Origin: Echinostoma caproni
Lineage: Eukaryota; Platyhelminthes; Trematoda; Plagiorchiida; Echinostomatidae
NCBI GenBank assembly: GCA_900618425.1
Contig: UZAN01039851.1
Span: forward strand, 45,313-68,138
Length of the DNA: 22,826 nt
Direction: 5' to 3'
Both the position numbers and the translations under genes were made by a program. The notes beneath the pieces are model-generated. The model had not been told where the DNA came from. It saw only the letters and a list, made by a program, of their open reading frames with translations, and did no database searches. Of the stretch, positions 1 through 9,999 are shown one piece after another; position 1 is the stretch's first letter; each line of letters begins with the position of its first letter.

Positions 1-1012
1 CACGTTGCACGTAGACACACAAATGCAAGCAGGGAGCAGACAGTTTCCATCGGCCCGTCAGTCACTAATTGACTGATAAAACAATACGGAAATCCCAAAC
101 GGGAATCCAAACAGTGATATACTGCAGTTAGCTGGGATAGCACCACGTTTACATGAGGTAAAAGACACCGACTACGGTACGCGACAGTGTTAAAAAGTAT
201 GTCGCTAATCAAAACAACATGTAGCCAGTCGAGAATGAATTATACTGGGAATGGATTAAGTGGTTATTCGAAGTTGACCGGAATAAAATTAACAAGAGCA
301 ACAATTATTGACTGACTGGTTCTGAGTAATCTTTGGTGAACATTGTCCCTTTCAGCGGTACATTATTCTACACTAGCCATCAAAAGTGGAAAAGGATAAA
401 ATTAGGGGAAAACCAGGTGTCCCACTATAGTTAGCTTTTGCCCCAAGATCGTAGGACCTTGTCCTTGTGGTTCCTTATATATGTACGCCCTCCTATAGAT
501 ATTCTTTCCCAGTTTGATCAGGTAAGAAGTACTGATGATATGGCTGGTTAGTTTGCAAGTTGCACAAAAAGAGGAAATTCTATTTTGGCTCTCTATGCGA
601 CTAAGAACTAGGTATCCCAAGGAAAAATGAAAAAAAGTGTGTTCATAACACAGCTGAGGTTCGATTTGGCTAAGAGTGTGAGTCAATCCTGGACTGTGAA
701 CAAACACCCACTGCCACGGCGAGTACACTATACGGTGATAAGAACAGTTTGCTGACGTTTCTGAATTAAATCAACGTTTTGGGGTCAATAGATCAAAGGT
801 AGTTCAATCAGCGCACTTTGTATTGTCCCCCTGGAATGTGGGTGATGAAAGACAGTGCAGACTATTTTTTTTTCAAATNTTTGATGTCTGAAACTCTTCT
901 CAATTTGGTCCGCGAAAATTCTCCTGTTTCTCGTTGCTTTACTTTATACAAACATAACGCCTATGCAACAGTTGTTTCCCTACCTTCAATTAATAACCAA
1001 ATTAACCAAGTG
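1..1012. other. No supported gene (5' flank)
   Basis: I see no convincing gene, RNA or repeat here. Short open stretches exist on both strands (for example 728-402 on the minus strand and 818-1195 on the plus strand), but neither shows a recognisable motif or a clear pair of splice sites. One ambiguous base (n) at 879 follows a run of nine T, a likely sequencing weak point. Confidence 0.5.
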
Positions 1013-1031
1013 ATATATATATATATATATA
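1013..1031. repeat. (AT)n dinucleotide microsatellite
   Basis: About nine and a half uninterrupted AT units. It is a simple repeat and length-polymorphic in principle, with no associated gene. Confidence 0.95.
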
Positions 1032-1337
1032 AGTTCACCCGTTTTCTCCCTAATCCATTGTACTCACTTCCACGCAAGCATTCTCAGTCTAATTCACATA
1101 ACTGCATGTCTACTAACATGCTTAATTCAACAGTCATACTGGGAACGTTGCAAACACCTAACCCCGGTCAAGATTATGCACCATTTTGGGGCTAACCTGT
1201 CCAATGGTGAATATTTTTTCCTCGTATACAAATATTCCATAAAGTAGCTTCGGTTCATTTCACCCGCTGTTAGTAACAATCAGGAGATAACCTTAACCAC
1301 AGTTTTAAATTGTGAGAAGACATTTTGCTCTCTCCTT

Positions 1338-1404
1338 CATCCTCCTCCTCCTCCTGATCATCATCATCATCATCCGAATCATCATCATCATCATCATCAT
1401 CATA
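1338..1404. repeat. Compound trinucleotide microsatellite (CTC)n then (ATC)n
   Basis: A run of CTC units (about 1341-1355) passes into ATC/TCA units (1356-1374). A short CGA interruption follows, then a second ATC run (about 1379-1403). Read in frame it would give serine, isoleucine or histidine tracts, but it lies in no supported ORF. Confidence 0.95.
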
Positions 1405-3408
1405 ATCCTTAACCAATTCCATTATTAATTAATCTAACTGTTTAATTTAAAAGCAGTTTACTGCGTATTCCATGTCCTGGAATCTATTTACTACTTGAGT
1501 TGCCTTGTTCATGTTCCATGTAGGCTGTTCTATGTCTACGACAAGTAAAAAGAGAAACCGTGATAGCAGGGAGAAATCACTAACGCTGTGTTGTACAAGT
1601 GCAAATGCTTCATAAACGTGGACTCATTACTGCTAATAAAAAAACAGTAAAAGAGTTCAACCTTTGCTTATCGTGCGTTCCATGCGATTTAACCGAAAGT
1701 AGGCGTTTACCCATCTTGATTGTTGATTCCCGGGTGTCAGAACAATAGTGCCTGCCGAATTCCGTTCCGGCCGTTTTTGTATAGTGGTGATATTTTCACA
1801 ACACGGCCCACGGTATAAATTCACCCAGTGTTCAACTTTCAACTTTTGGATGCTCAAAGCAAAGCCTGAACTCTACACAATGTTTTAATTGCATGTACAT
1901 GATTGAATATCAATTTGACATTAGGGCCTACTACTTTGATCATTTTCGCATTCGAATTCCCCACCGGCTACACGATTAATCTTCACCTTTTCCCCCTGGA
2001 ATTTTCATCGAGGCAACATCCCGCCTACCGGTACTTTTAAAGTCAACGCCGTTCTTAAACAATCACATGACTATTTCTACTGCTGGGTTTGACATAGGCA
2101 AAGGGAGATGTTCAACCGATTTGTCTGTGCACGCACCAATCCAGGTCTCGAAACACTAAAACTAGCATGTATATAGTGCACTGATCTACTTTGGATCCAC
2201 TTGCGTTCACTGTACCACTAAATCTCGATGTTTGCTCCTTATTCCAGATGCCGATTGTTTAAGCGCAGCTGACTTGCATTTAATGGGATTCTCAATTTTA
2301 CAGAAATATTATTGCTTACGGATGCCTTTCCCAGAAGGTTTTGCATTTGAATAGATAACACTCAACTTATATTGGTCGTGCTCACGCAATCCATCGGTTT
2401 TGAAAGTACTTTAGCGAATCCACTGATGAGCAACTGAATGATAGATGATGACAATGGTGCAGTTCACAAACGCACAACAATGAAAATGGATGCTTCTTTT
2501 GCTATTATTTCTTAACGTTTGAATAGCTTTGCGACAGTCCAGTAGAGAGTGCAACGCCCATGCGTCGGACTAACATACCATTATATTTTATTGAAGACTA
2601 ATTATTGAGTAAGATGAATGATGTCTTTTCAAGCCATGGGAAATTTTCACCGAACTACTTTGCCATTTTGAAGGGCGGTGTCCCGGATTCGGTGGCACGG
2701 TTTTCGTTTTGACCTAACATAAGTGAGTATTTTATAACCATGTTCCACTGAATTTTCGCGTATGAACATCAGTGCAAAATGTTGAACAGTATACTTTCAG
2801 GCGCACTGATAATTTTGCGAAAAAGCGGAAATCACTTTACCGGTAGGTGAGTGGTAATATGTCTCCCCAAAATATCAAAACCGTTCGTTTTACTTTTATT
2901 GTTCCATTGAACGTGTTCTCGCAAATGTGTCATGTATTATCGTCACGACATCCGAGGGAGAGTACGTCTGATACATCGTTGTTTGCGCTCGTAATATGCC
3001 GTCAGGATGAAGGATGGAATAAAGTGATAAAATAGAGTAGGTGCTTCAGTTATAGTGTTATTCAGCCAAGTTTATCTATCCACCCACGCACACAGGACAA
3101 TATATCGTTTTGTTCACTGTGTGAGGCTAGACATCAATCGTTCATCTGTCATCCTATAACATATTTCGATCAGTCCCCGATGTGTTAACTCTGTTGGGTT
3201 ATTTATTTTCCTGTAGGGAATGTTATACCCTTCAGTCCATTATGTGTATCCTTTTATATTCGTCAAATATAACACAAAAGAAATTTGGACATGAGAGTTA
3301 CCATCTTTTGCCGATAGAACGTGACTTTCAGTGTTTCAACTCCTGTTGGCGTTAATTTTGTCTCTCGTGTTATTTAAGATTTGTGAATTTTTCTGTAGAT
3401 ATCTCAAG
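1405..3408. other. No supported gene
   Basis: AT-rich sequence without recognisable domains. The best open stretch is on the minus strand, about 1857-1657, 66 codons in protein-like composition. It ends near a possible donor (AAAG followed by GTTGAA), but its upstream acceptor is weak, so I do not call it an exon. Nothing else stands out. Confidence 0.4.
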
Positions 3409-3650
3409 GGTGGTGGTGGCGTAGTGGTTTAGTAGCTGTCACAGGTGTTCTTTGCACCCTGTGGTCCGAGGTTCGAGCCCCGCCACCGCTACCCAACTTT
3501 GATGGTAGGCAGCTGTGCTGTCGTCCGGTTCAACACCACATCTGACCTAACGGGGCCTTATGTGGTTCGCCAGTCCAAGTCCCGGAGCTTGGGTTACCGG
3601 TTGCCATCACTGAACAGCAGGTCTTCGTGACCATGGTGCTTTCCCAGTCT
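3409..3650 (+). mobile_element. tRNA-derived SINE with pol III boxes A and B
   Basis: The first 80 bases or so look like a decayed tRNA. A box A-like TGGCGTAGTGG lies at 3417-3427 and a perfect box B-like GGTTCGAGCCC at 3470-3480. GGTGGTG at the 5' end can pair with CGCCACC at 3481-3487, and ACAGG/CCTGT form a 5-bp anticodon-type stem. That stem's loop is 12 nt rather than 7 and the T stem does not pair well, so this is not a working tRNA. An unrelated body follows to about 3650, where the 3' end is uncertain. This tRNA-like head plus unrelated body is the standard SINE layout; such elements are transcribed by RNA polymerase III and mobilised by LINE proteins. No second copy is seen in the window, so the family call rests on the head alone. 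Confidence 0.6.
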
Positions 3651-4500
3651 GTTGTTCATCACACGAAACATATACAGACAATGTTTTGATTACGGACATA
3701 ATCTGCAACGGTACCCCCACTGCGCCCGTACAACTGATCACAAAACCGATCACCAATCTGATTACATAAATTTATTGAGCGAATCTTTCCCACTAATCGT
3801 TGATTTGCTTATTTTCCGTCACTCGTTCTCGATATTCGCAAAAATCGCCCAACTGTTTTAACATCACATCAATTCGAATAACCCGCATATTTCATTTCCG
3901 TTTTGAACCACAATGGACATATCATAGAACACTCACTCTCTAAATCACAAATTTCCACAAAAATCAACCACCCAGTATGACGGTGTCTCACTGGTAGGTT
4001 TGACGGTGAACCATACATGTTTTTTCTCATCAGCGTATAGCGCCTGAACGATAATAAGCACGAGATGTACTGTTGTTGTGAGATACTCTCACAACACTCC
4101 GTTAGCCTTAATGGTGTGGTTTTACAATTACACAAACGAATCTGTTTATTATCACAGCACCTTAAGTGACACCCTGCTGGTGGATCAGCGAACGTTCACA
4201 TTCATACTATTCAATTTATTGGCTATCCGAAAAATGACATACATATTCAATCATTGTCGACAATATCGGAAAAGCTGTTGATCAGTGAGATAGGCTGTGT
4301 TTGCCTATTAAAAAATGACAGAAGATGATTGACCTGAAAACTACTCGTGTCCCGCTACAGAGTAGGTTTTCTGGAATGTGAAACCAAATCGTACACACTA
4401 TGTTTGTTGTGGGGCTCTACGTTGGATTTAAGTCTTAAATGTGGCATTTTAGTGACTGCTAGGTGTACCTTTAATACGCTCGGATTTCCGTGTGCAGCAG
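3651..4500. other. No supported gene; probable intron or intergenic
   Basis: Short open stretches occur on both strands, none with a motif. The 3' end (4470-4500) is T/C-rich and ends in GTGCAGCAG, which looks like the splice acceptor of the exon-like segment that follows. Confidence 0.4.
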
Positions 4501-4683
4501 AAAGTTTTTCAGAAGTAGAATGAACGAAATAGCCGAGGGTGTATCGGGTCTCACCGTCAGCTTAAACGCTCGAAAAACAAGAGGAACCTTGAAGGGTGGA
4601 CAACTAAATGACAAATTGTCAATGGTTTCACATAACGACGTTTTCGATGCACATGCTCCACATGAGATACAAGATAATCAAAG
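4501..4683 (+). CDS. Candidate internal exon A, unknown protein
   Basis: An unrecognised 61-codon open segment bounded by good splice-site sequences. TTTCCGTGTGCAGCAG lies upstream and CAAAG followed by GTAAAT lies downstream; the reading frame hits a stop immediately after that donor, as expected for an exon end. The encoded stretch is polar and mixed in charge (NEIAEGVSG near residue 8, HAPHEIQDNQ at the end), without a recognisable domain. The other two plus-strand frames are closed early and the minus strand shows no retroelement motif, which argues for true sense coding. The exon starts with 1 nt of a split codon and ends with 2 nt of one. It could be a chance ORF. Confidence 0.35.
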
Positions 4684-4737
4684 GTAAATTCATCTCAGAG
4701 ATATCCGTTTATTGGTCATTTCCTTCCAATACAAAAG

Positions 4738-4917
4738 ATCAATAAATACTGGGGACCAAAGGAATGGCGATTGAGGGAATCCAGAAGGGAACTCATTGCC
4801 GGAATAGTCAAAACAGCCGAATTAGGAGATCTTATTTTAATCGTGCACAACGAGCCTTCGTGCAGAGAAACACATTTGCTTTTACTAAACGTCCTACTTG
4901 AGGCAACAACTGGATAA
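4738..4917 (+). CDS. Candidate exon B, unknown protein
   Basis: A 59-codon open segment with strongly protein-like composition, containing KYWGPKEW, RRELIAGIVK, AELGDLILIV and a leucine-rich helix near the end, closed by TAA at 4915-4917. It is preceded by a pyrimidine-rich stretch ending in ACAAAAG, a usable acceptor. It could be a terminal exon, since no strong donor is visible before the stop. Joining it to exon A across the 54-bp gap puts it out of frame, so the two are not simply consecutive in this sequence: either an unseen exon lies elsewhere, or there is an indel or a pseudogene. The antisense strand is also open over much of this stretch, which lowers confidence. No family recognised. 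Confidence 0.3.
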   Translation: MNKYWGPKEWRLRESRRELIAGIVKTAELGDLILIVHNEPSCRETHLLLLNVLLEATTG

Positions 4918-5018
4918 TTTACAAATTCAGTGGCTTACAGAATGCTCATGAGACTGTGCATAATCATTTAATCAGAAATTGCTTTCTTACTTTTATTTCT
5001 CGTGTGCGAAATTTTCAG

Positions 5019-5107
5019 ATATATGCTTTAAACTGTGCAACGTGAATAAACTCCTTGAGGGNAACATCCCAATCACTCAGGAAGCTAGTGATCACAAACA
5101 AAATCAG
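5019..5107 (+). CDS. Candidate internal exon C, unknown protein
   Basis: A short open segment after one of the best acceptors in the window: a T-rich tract from 4983 to 5016 ending in TTTTCAG. It ends at AATCAG followed by GTCGGT, a weaker donor. The frame begins with 2 nt of a split codon and ends on a codon boundary; it stays open past the donor to a TAA at 5174-5176, so it may instead be a terminal exon. One ambiguous base (n) falls inside at 5062, giving an undetermined residue. No domain recognised. Its proximity to exons A and B on the same strand suggests one host gene. Confidence 0.3.
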
Positions 5108-5432
5108 GTCGGTGTGTCTGCTTGGAATCAAAATATTCTACCATCTAACTTATGTGATCCAATTTTCGTCCCGTAAAATGGCTTTTCTTCTTATTCTGAT
5201 AAGAAAACTTTTCAACACCTGATGGTACCAAATAGGTCCAGCTCAAAGGGTCCCATTGGAGAATCTTGGTAGTAGATGAGCGAATCACGAAGTGTAACCA
5301 AAGGGTGATCAGTCACAATCTAAGACAGTTACTCGCAATTATATTTGAGGTTTCGGATTAGAAGAACGTAAAGGATTTTTTCGTATTAAAGAACTGTACT
5401 AAACAAACGTTTGCAGTAGATGTGACTAGTTA
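5108..5432. other. No supported gene; intron-like spacer
   Basis: AT-rich sequence between the exon-like segments and the 3' end of CR1-like copy 1. No feature seen. Confidence 0.4.
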
Positions 5433-7109
5433 AATCAAGTCAAAAGTGCACCTCATTTATCAAATGTGGATAGAATGTTCAGTAAGAGGAATATTATCAC
5501 ATTTGCTTTGGCATACTCACTATTCAGAAGGAGTTTAAATATATAACAAATAGTTACCTAGATGATAATGAAGAAGAAATTCAGAAAGCGTAAAAAATGA
5601 AAGGAAAGGTCAGCGTGAAAATTTACATTAGACTGTGTAAAAGTTCGTTTGATATTCTTCCCCCGGAAACCAACAAACGTGGAAGGTAAGCTATAATAGA
5701 GTTATGAAAAGCAGTGGTACGAGTATATAAAGGTTTAAATTTAATGCGGGTGACAAAAGTTGAAATGAAGCGAGATGGGGTGAGTGTAAAGGATGTGATG
5801 CATGGGACAGGATAGAGTCACACAGACGATTACACGCTGTAAAGTGTTGGTTGACAATGGAATCAACCAGCTCCTCATAAGATACGGTTCCATTTCTAGA
5901 TATGCTTTTCAGAGAGTGGCTAATTAATATGAAATCCTTAGACAATAGACCGGGAAACATAATGGGAGAGCCGTAGGTACAGTGGCAAAAAAGGCACAAG
6001 AAAATAAATTTAGAAATAATGTGTAATGACACCCTCAGATGCCGAGGGTCTGTTCTACGTGATTGGACTAATGGAGGTCAGCCGACAGGAATCATACAGG
6101 ATATTTAAAATGTTGGGACCCTTCAAATTTTAGATTATTGAATAAGATGTTGGAAACAGATGATCCAGGAAGTTTTGATGGCCTACGGTCAGCGGAAAAC
6201 AAAACTCCTATGGATTTATTGGGGTTTAAAGAAAGGTTAACACCATCGCACTATTCAAAAATGGAACTTATGACTGATTAAAGGGAGTTCGTTGAGGGGT
6301 TGTTGTTATGAGATACACCACTAACTACTATGTCATCGGCACATTTAAATGGGAAAACATTTCGGTACCTGACAAGTTTTGGAAGTAAAAGGAGAACAGC
6401 AAATGGGATAAATTGCACCGTGCATTACATTTTGGTTTACAGTTACAGTGGAAGACCTAATACCATTGAGACTAGTGAATTCGCGTGGAACGGTAAAGTA
6501 GTCGTGCATCCAATTCAAAAGATGTGGCTGGAGATTACGTTGCCGTAACAGTGACAATAGGATGTTTCTGTTAACAGCGTTAAACGCGTTTGTGTAGTCC
6601 AAGAAAGAAACATGAGGAACTTGTGTTTTTGGTCCATAGTGGATAAACAGAGTGGATAAGACGGGCAAATGCATCTAAATTGGGGCGACGCTTACCATAA
6701 GCAAACTGATTGGAATCACGAAAATCACGATTAGAGGAAAGATGGTTAACAATAATTCGCTCACAAGTCCCAAGTAATACTGAAGATGAATCCATAGGCC
6801 GAAACCTATCCGTTATTTCTTAGGTACTGAAGTGATGCGAGCATTGCGCTATGTGTTAACCAGTCTTCCTTCTGACAGATATGTATTGAAGATGAATACA
6901 ACGGCTCGTGCGAGGTGGTTTGGGCATGTTTTTAGAAACACTGGGGATGGCCAATCAGGACCAGAGGATTTATTTATGTTGACAGCATTTAATTCCCTCA
7001 AAACTTGTTTTTTTCTGACAGTTACAGGAAGTTGGAAATCAAGTGACGTTTTATTCGGACTCCGTAAAGCACAACATTTTTCACTTATCACGGCGTAAAA
7101 GAACCACAT
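5433..7109 (-). mobile_element. CR1-like non-LTR retrotransposon, copy 1, 5'-truncated
   Basis: A minus-strand remnant of a CR1/Jockey-clade LINE holding part of the RT domain, the region C-terminal to it and a probable 3' UTR. It is 5'-truncated inside the RT domain, and its left edge meets the ribozyme-bearing 3' end of PLE copy 1. The 3' boundary is put at about 5433 because AATCAAGTCAAAAGTGCACC resembles the 3' end of copy 2 (AGTCAAGTCAAG... then GCACCCCG), which ends in short tandem repeats. That boundary is inferred from one weak alignment. The element lies in the probable intron or flank of the host-gene exons. Confidence 0.7.
5623..7109 (-). pseudogene. Broken CR1-like reverse transcriptase, copy 1
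   Basis: The RT motifs can be read in order on the minus strand but in shifting frames. An N-terminal piece with NKSSGPD lies near 6960, and a finger piece with DSNQFAYGKRRP near 6700. Motif A is SFLDYTNAFNAVNR near 6600. The motif B region is degraded (VMHGAIYP near 6410). Motif C reads CADDIVVSG near 6330, that is YADD with Tyr changed to Cys. Motif D is SLNPNKSIGVLF near 6200. The tail reads YGSPIMFPGLLSKDF and SHASHPLHSP (6032-5691), then shifts frame and ends near 5623 with a stretch matching the C-terminus of copy 2. At least four frameshifts and several stops make it dead. The family assignment is firm; no apurinic-type endonuclease domain is present. Confidence 0.85.
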
Positions 7110-7113
7110 TTCA

Positions 7114-7160
7114 GCAGGATAACATGAATTCAGTTATTTCGGGTACTCTCAATCAGCTGC
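7114..7160 (-). ncRNA. Hammerhead-like self-cleaving ribozyme in PLE 3' region
   Basis: On the minus strand, CTGATTGA (7156-7149) is followed 8 nt later by GAAA (7140-7137). Stem I is GCAG (7160-7157) with CTGC (7117-7114), 4 of 4 pairs. Stem III is ATAAC (7137-7133) with GTTAT (7123-7119), 5 of 5 pairs around a 9-nt loop. The predicted cleavage triplet is ATC, with cleavage between 7118 and 7117. Stem II is weak (GAG/CCC with one A-C mismatch and a 2-nt loop). The core has one extra T against the canonical CTGATGA, so it is probably a decayed ribozyme. PLEs of many animals are known to carry type I hammerheads in their terminal repeats, which fits this position and strand. Confidence 0.5.
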
Positions 7161-7269
7161 GTACGTACAATGACAATCATGGTTAAACAACAACAAAGAC
7201 ATGATAGGTTATCGGACAAATGAACACATCAATAAGGCCAATCACAGGACAGGGGCAAAAGTCACGCAG

Positions 7270-8698
7270 TCAATCACGGCGAGTGAACACGACGGGGTTC
7301 AGTCCTACCAGAGCAGGGGTAAGATTGGCCACAAAGTCGAACTGTTTACATAAATTTGGCTTAAACCGTCGAATGGCAGAGGATTCAGCAAACTGAGTAG
7401 ACGATGGTGTTGTTGTTTACTTATGATCTTAAAAGAATTGCTAGGCTCCACACACAAGTTACAGTCTAATATGTGGTGAGCAATAGAGCTTTTCAGAACT
7501 TTATTTCCCTTCAGCGCTGGGCTCTTCGGAAATCCTTACGGACAGCCGTCTCTCAGTTCGTCCAATGTACTTGCTACCGCAAGTACACTCCAATAGATAA
7601 ATACAAAACGAGGTAACTTGAGGATCAGACTTGTCCAAATTTGATTCCACGAGAAGACGCTTGGTTTTGTGCAGAATGATTAGTGAGGTTGCATGAAATG
7701 TGCGGTGGGTTTTATGCGTCGCTGGAGACGTCTGTCATATTCGTCTCCTTTGAACGGGATGGTCACGTAAATTTTCTTTTTAGGGTCATTGGGTATTTTC
7801 TGCTTAACTGATGTGCCTTACGCGTACCTTTTGATAAACTTCAGAGGTATCCATCTTTGAGCAGAGTCGACTGAATTGAAAGAATATTACTGTCCAAGGA
7901 CTCTTCTGTACAAATTCGACAACCTAGTGTGAATAGAGTACGAACAACGACAGGCTTGTAAGTTATAGGACAGTAACATTCGAAGTTCAAATACTGACCG
8001 GTCAGTGTCGGCTTATGAAACACAGAGTGATTCAGTGTATCATATTCTCTGTTGGCTAAGTATGTGTACATCGAGGAAGTAAAAAGAGTCTTCTGATCAG
8101 TGCTCCATTGTAAGCTCAAGATCCTTGTGGCAGTTGTCCATGTCCTCCAACAGTTGATTTGTTTGATCAACATTGTCAACAACGAGGAATGGATCACCAA
8201 CATATGGGTGTATAGTTGAGGTTTATGTATGTACTCCTGAAGTTTGGCGGTCTCTAAATGTCCCGTAAAAATATCCGCTAGCACAGGTCCAAGTGGGCTA
8301 CCCATTGCCACACCATCTGTTTGTCTGTATAACTTTTCATTGAAAGCGAACTGTGCGTTTTTTGTGCACAATGGAAGCAAAGATTTAAGTATTTCTGGTG
8401 GAAAATTCACTTCAGGAGTATGTTGGCACACTATGTCAATGGTCTCTTTGATTGGGACATTAGTAAAAAGAGAAAAAAGATCATAGGAAACCATGTGTTT
8501 ACCGGAGACATTAGGATTCCGAAATTTCTCCACGAATTTAAAGGAGTCTTTTAAACTGTAAATTGATAGTTTGTCACGAATCGGTTTGATTAACGTCGAT
8601 AGCCAAGGAGCCGGATTCTGATGCGGTGCACCAACCATCGATAAAATTCGACATAGTGGCCAAAATCTTGTGTACCGTACGAAGTTTTTCAACTTCAC
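7270..8698 (-). pseudogene. Broken Penelope-like RT plus GIY-YIG endonuclease, copy 1
   Basis: A 285-codon open segment (8698-7841) carries RT motif A (YDLFSLFTNVP, residues 72-82) and motif B (TDGVAMGSPLGPVLAD, residues 127-142). The active-site motif C sits in the +1 frame as YVGDPFLVV (about residue 165), with the first catalytic Asp changed to Gly. FLDVHI follows and a stop interrupts this frame, after which the original frame resumes with HKPTLTGQYLNF. Downstream, in further frames, lie KKIYVTIPFKGDEY (about 7760) and the GIY-YIG core CIYLLECTCGSKYIGRTERR (about 7610-7545). SSIAHHILDC (about 7485) and ESSAIRRFKPNLC (about 7390) supply the His and Glu positions typical of PLE nucleases. 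Coding similarity ends near a TGA at 7272-7270. Frameshifts and the damaged active site make it non-functional. Confidence 0.9.
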
Positions 8699-8712
8699 TC
8701 GTGTGTTACAAG

Positions 8713-8836
8713 AAAGAACAAAGCTGAAGTCGAAAGAAAAAAATATGAGATCCTTATGAACAGACTTCGTAATCTGATTGCGATTTATCGGGAAACTGCA
8801 TTTGCGAAAAGGTTCATATATCGTATGTTAGAAAAC
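8713..8836 (+). CDS. Candidate exon, helical charged peptide
   Basis: An open segment of 41 codons with a heptad-like, charged composition (KAEVERKKYEILMNRLRN, then ETAFAKRF), bounded upstream by GTGTTACAAG and downstream by GAAAAC followed by GTGAGG, a good donor. It starts with 1 nt of a split codon and ends on a codon boundary. Its minus-strand translation does not resemble the upstream part of a PLE, so it is not simply a shadow of PLE copy 1, whose truncated end is adjacent. No family recognised. The acceptor tract overlaps the PLE boundary, which makes the exon call shaky. Confidence 0.25.
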
Positions 8837-9958
8837 GTGAGGATATCTTTATATTTTTAGTCTACATAAGTTGAATTTCGTAGCAGCCTCCAATAGTCGA
8901 TCGAAAATTGTGATAATCAATGATTGATCTGTTCACTACTCATTAGTAGGCAAACGATGAATATGTTGATTCTCTCGTCGATTACAGCAGTCTGACTGGG
9001 GTTACACTGTGCCCACGGATGTTCGTTATTGATATTACTGCAGAAATGGATATCAAATTTTGTAGCACATGATGTCGTATCAGAAGAATGAAACCAATTT
9101 TGAAAGTTTTCATTTATTGGGTGATTTAAATGAATGCATGCGAAATCTCAGAAAATCACGTAGCCATTTTTTCCTCATTCTGTTATTCTCCTTCACCGAT
9201 TTTTGGTTTGCGAGTTCCAGGCAACGACGCCTCGCGCTGTTCACCAATTCTTGTTTCCCAGTTTCCAATCTACTGAGGCTCTCTTCAAGCACGTGGATGT
9301 TAATTTAGTCCTTCATTATCTGATGGGAAATGAAAGGAATGTTTTGTTTTCATTCCTTAACTATTGCTGTAATGCTTGTCTACTCAACACTTTAGCCATC
9401 CTTCATACAAATTATAATAATGTGACGAATAAGTCATCTAAGCTTTCAGAAAAACTGTAATGAGTATCAAAATGATAGTTGACAGTTACACATGAACTAA
9501 AATGATGGAGACAGTAAGTTCCTACATAACGTCATGTTGTCATGTCCATATGTGCTATCGTCCCGTCTGGTGAATATCCTCGTTGCGTGGAATTTGACTC
9601 ACAGTAGATTGCACAGACCCTCACTACTGATGACTTGTAGCATCAGATAGACAGTAACTGGACAAATTTTCACGGGTGTGTTATCCAGTGTCGTTCAAAT
9701 ACCAAACACTCAAAATATTTCATAACTAACATTGGAAAATGAAAGAAACTGTTTTAACGGTGTCCTGTTTATTTTAAAAGCAAATTTTCAGCATGTTAAT
9801 ATCCTAACTACCCACGTATCATAGACTTAGGTCTTCAAGCATTTTACTGAAATGCTTTAGATTCTGTACATTTATATGCACTAGAGATAAGTAGGCTGCA
9901 ACTTGATTTGGTACTTATCAAGGTATATTCGATAAAAGAACAAACACATAGCAATCGC
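8837..9958. other. No firm gene; one coiled-coil-like minus-strand ORF
   Basis: Mostly featureless. The only notable stretch is a minus-strand open frame, about 9298-9110, of 63 codons with a charged helical composition (LEESLSRLETGKQELVN, then KENNRMRKKWLRD). It has no ATG near its beginning, a TAA just upstream and no clear acceptor. It may be a remnant of an exon or retroelement N-terminus, or chance. Confidence 0.3.
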
Positions 9959-9971
9959 GGGGGGGGGGGGG
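9959..9971. repeat. G13 homopolymer
   Basis: Thirteen consecutive G on the plus strand, about 30 bp beyond the 3' region of PLE copy 3 (poly-C in the element's own orientation). Its length is probably unreliable in the assembly. Confidence 0.95.
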
Positions 9972-9999
9972 TCGAAAGTGGAGTCAGCTTTCCACCTCG

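Larger units (their letters stand above)
7105..8698 (-). mobile_element. Penelope-like element, copy 1, 5'-truncated
   Basis: A minus-strand PLE holding the RT domain, the GIY-YIG endonuclease and about 150 bp of 3' non-coding sequence that contains a hammerhead-like ribozyme fold. PLEs form their own retroelement order, with a telomerase-related RT joined to a GIY-YIG nuclease. The 5' end is near the LRTVHK motif (the LPKxHK region of PLE RTs) at about 8660-8690; sequence upstream shows no PLE similarity. The 3' end lies where CR1-like copy 1 begins, in the same orientation. Confidence 0.85.

Noticed and set aside
402..728. 108-codon minus-strand open frame without an ATG start
   Set aside because: No recognisable motif and no supported splice sites; this length is expected by chance in 22 kb.
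6777..6812. Plus-strand ACTGAAGATGA and CCGAAAC resembling a hammerhead core
   Set aside because: It lies antisense to a conserved CR1 RT coding block, which explains the bases, and the core spacing is wrong.
6832..7098. Plus-strand ORF of 88 codons
   Set aside because: Antisense to the CR1-like RT fragment containing NKSSGPD; a shadow.
8244..8486. Plus-strand ORF of 80 codons
   Set aside because: It is the antisense shadow of the Penelope-like RT motifs on the minus strand.
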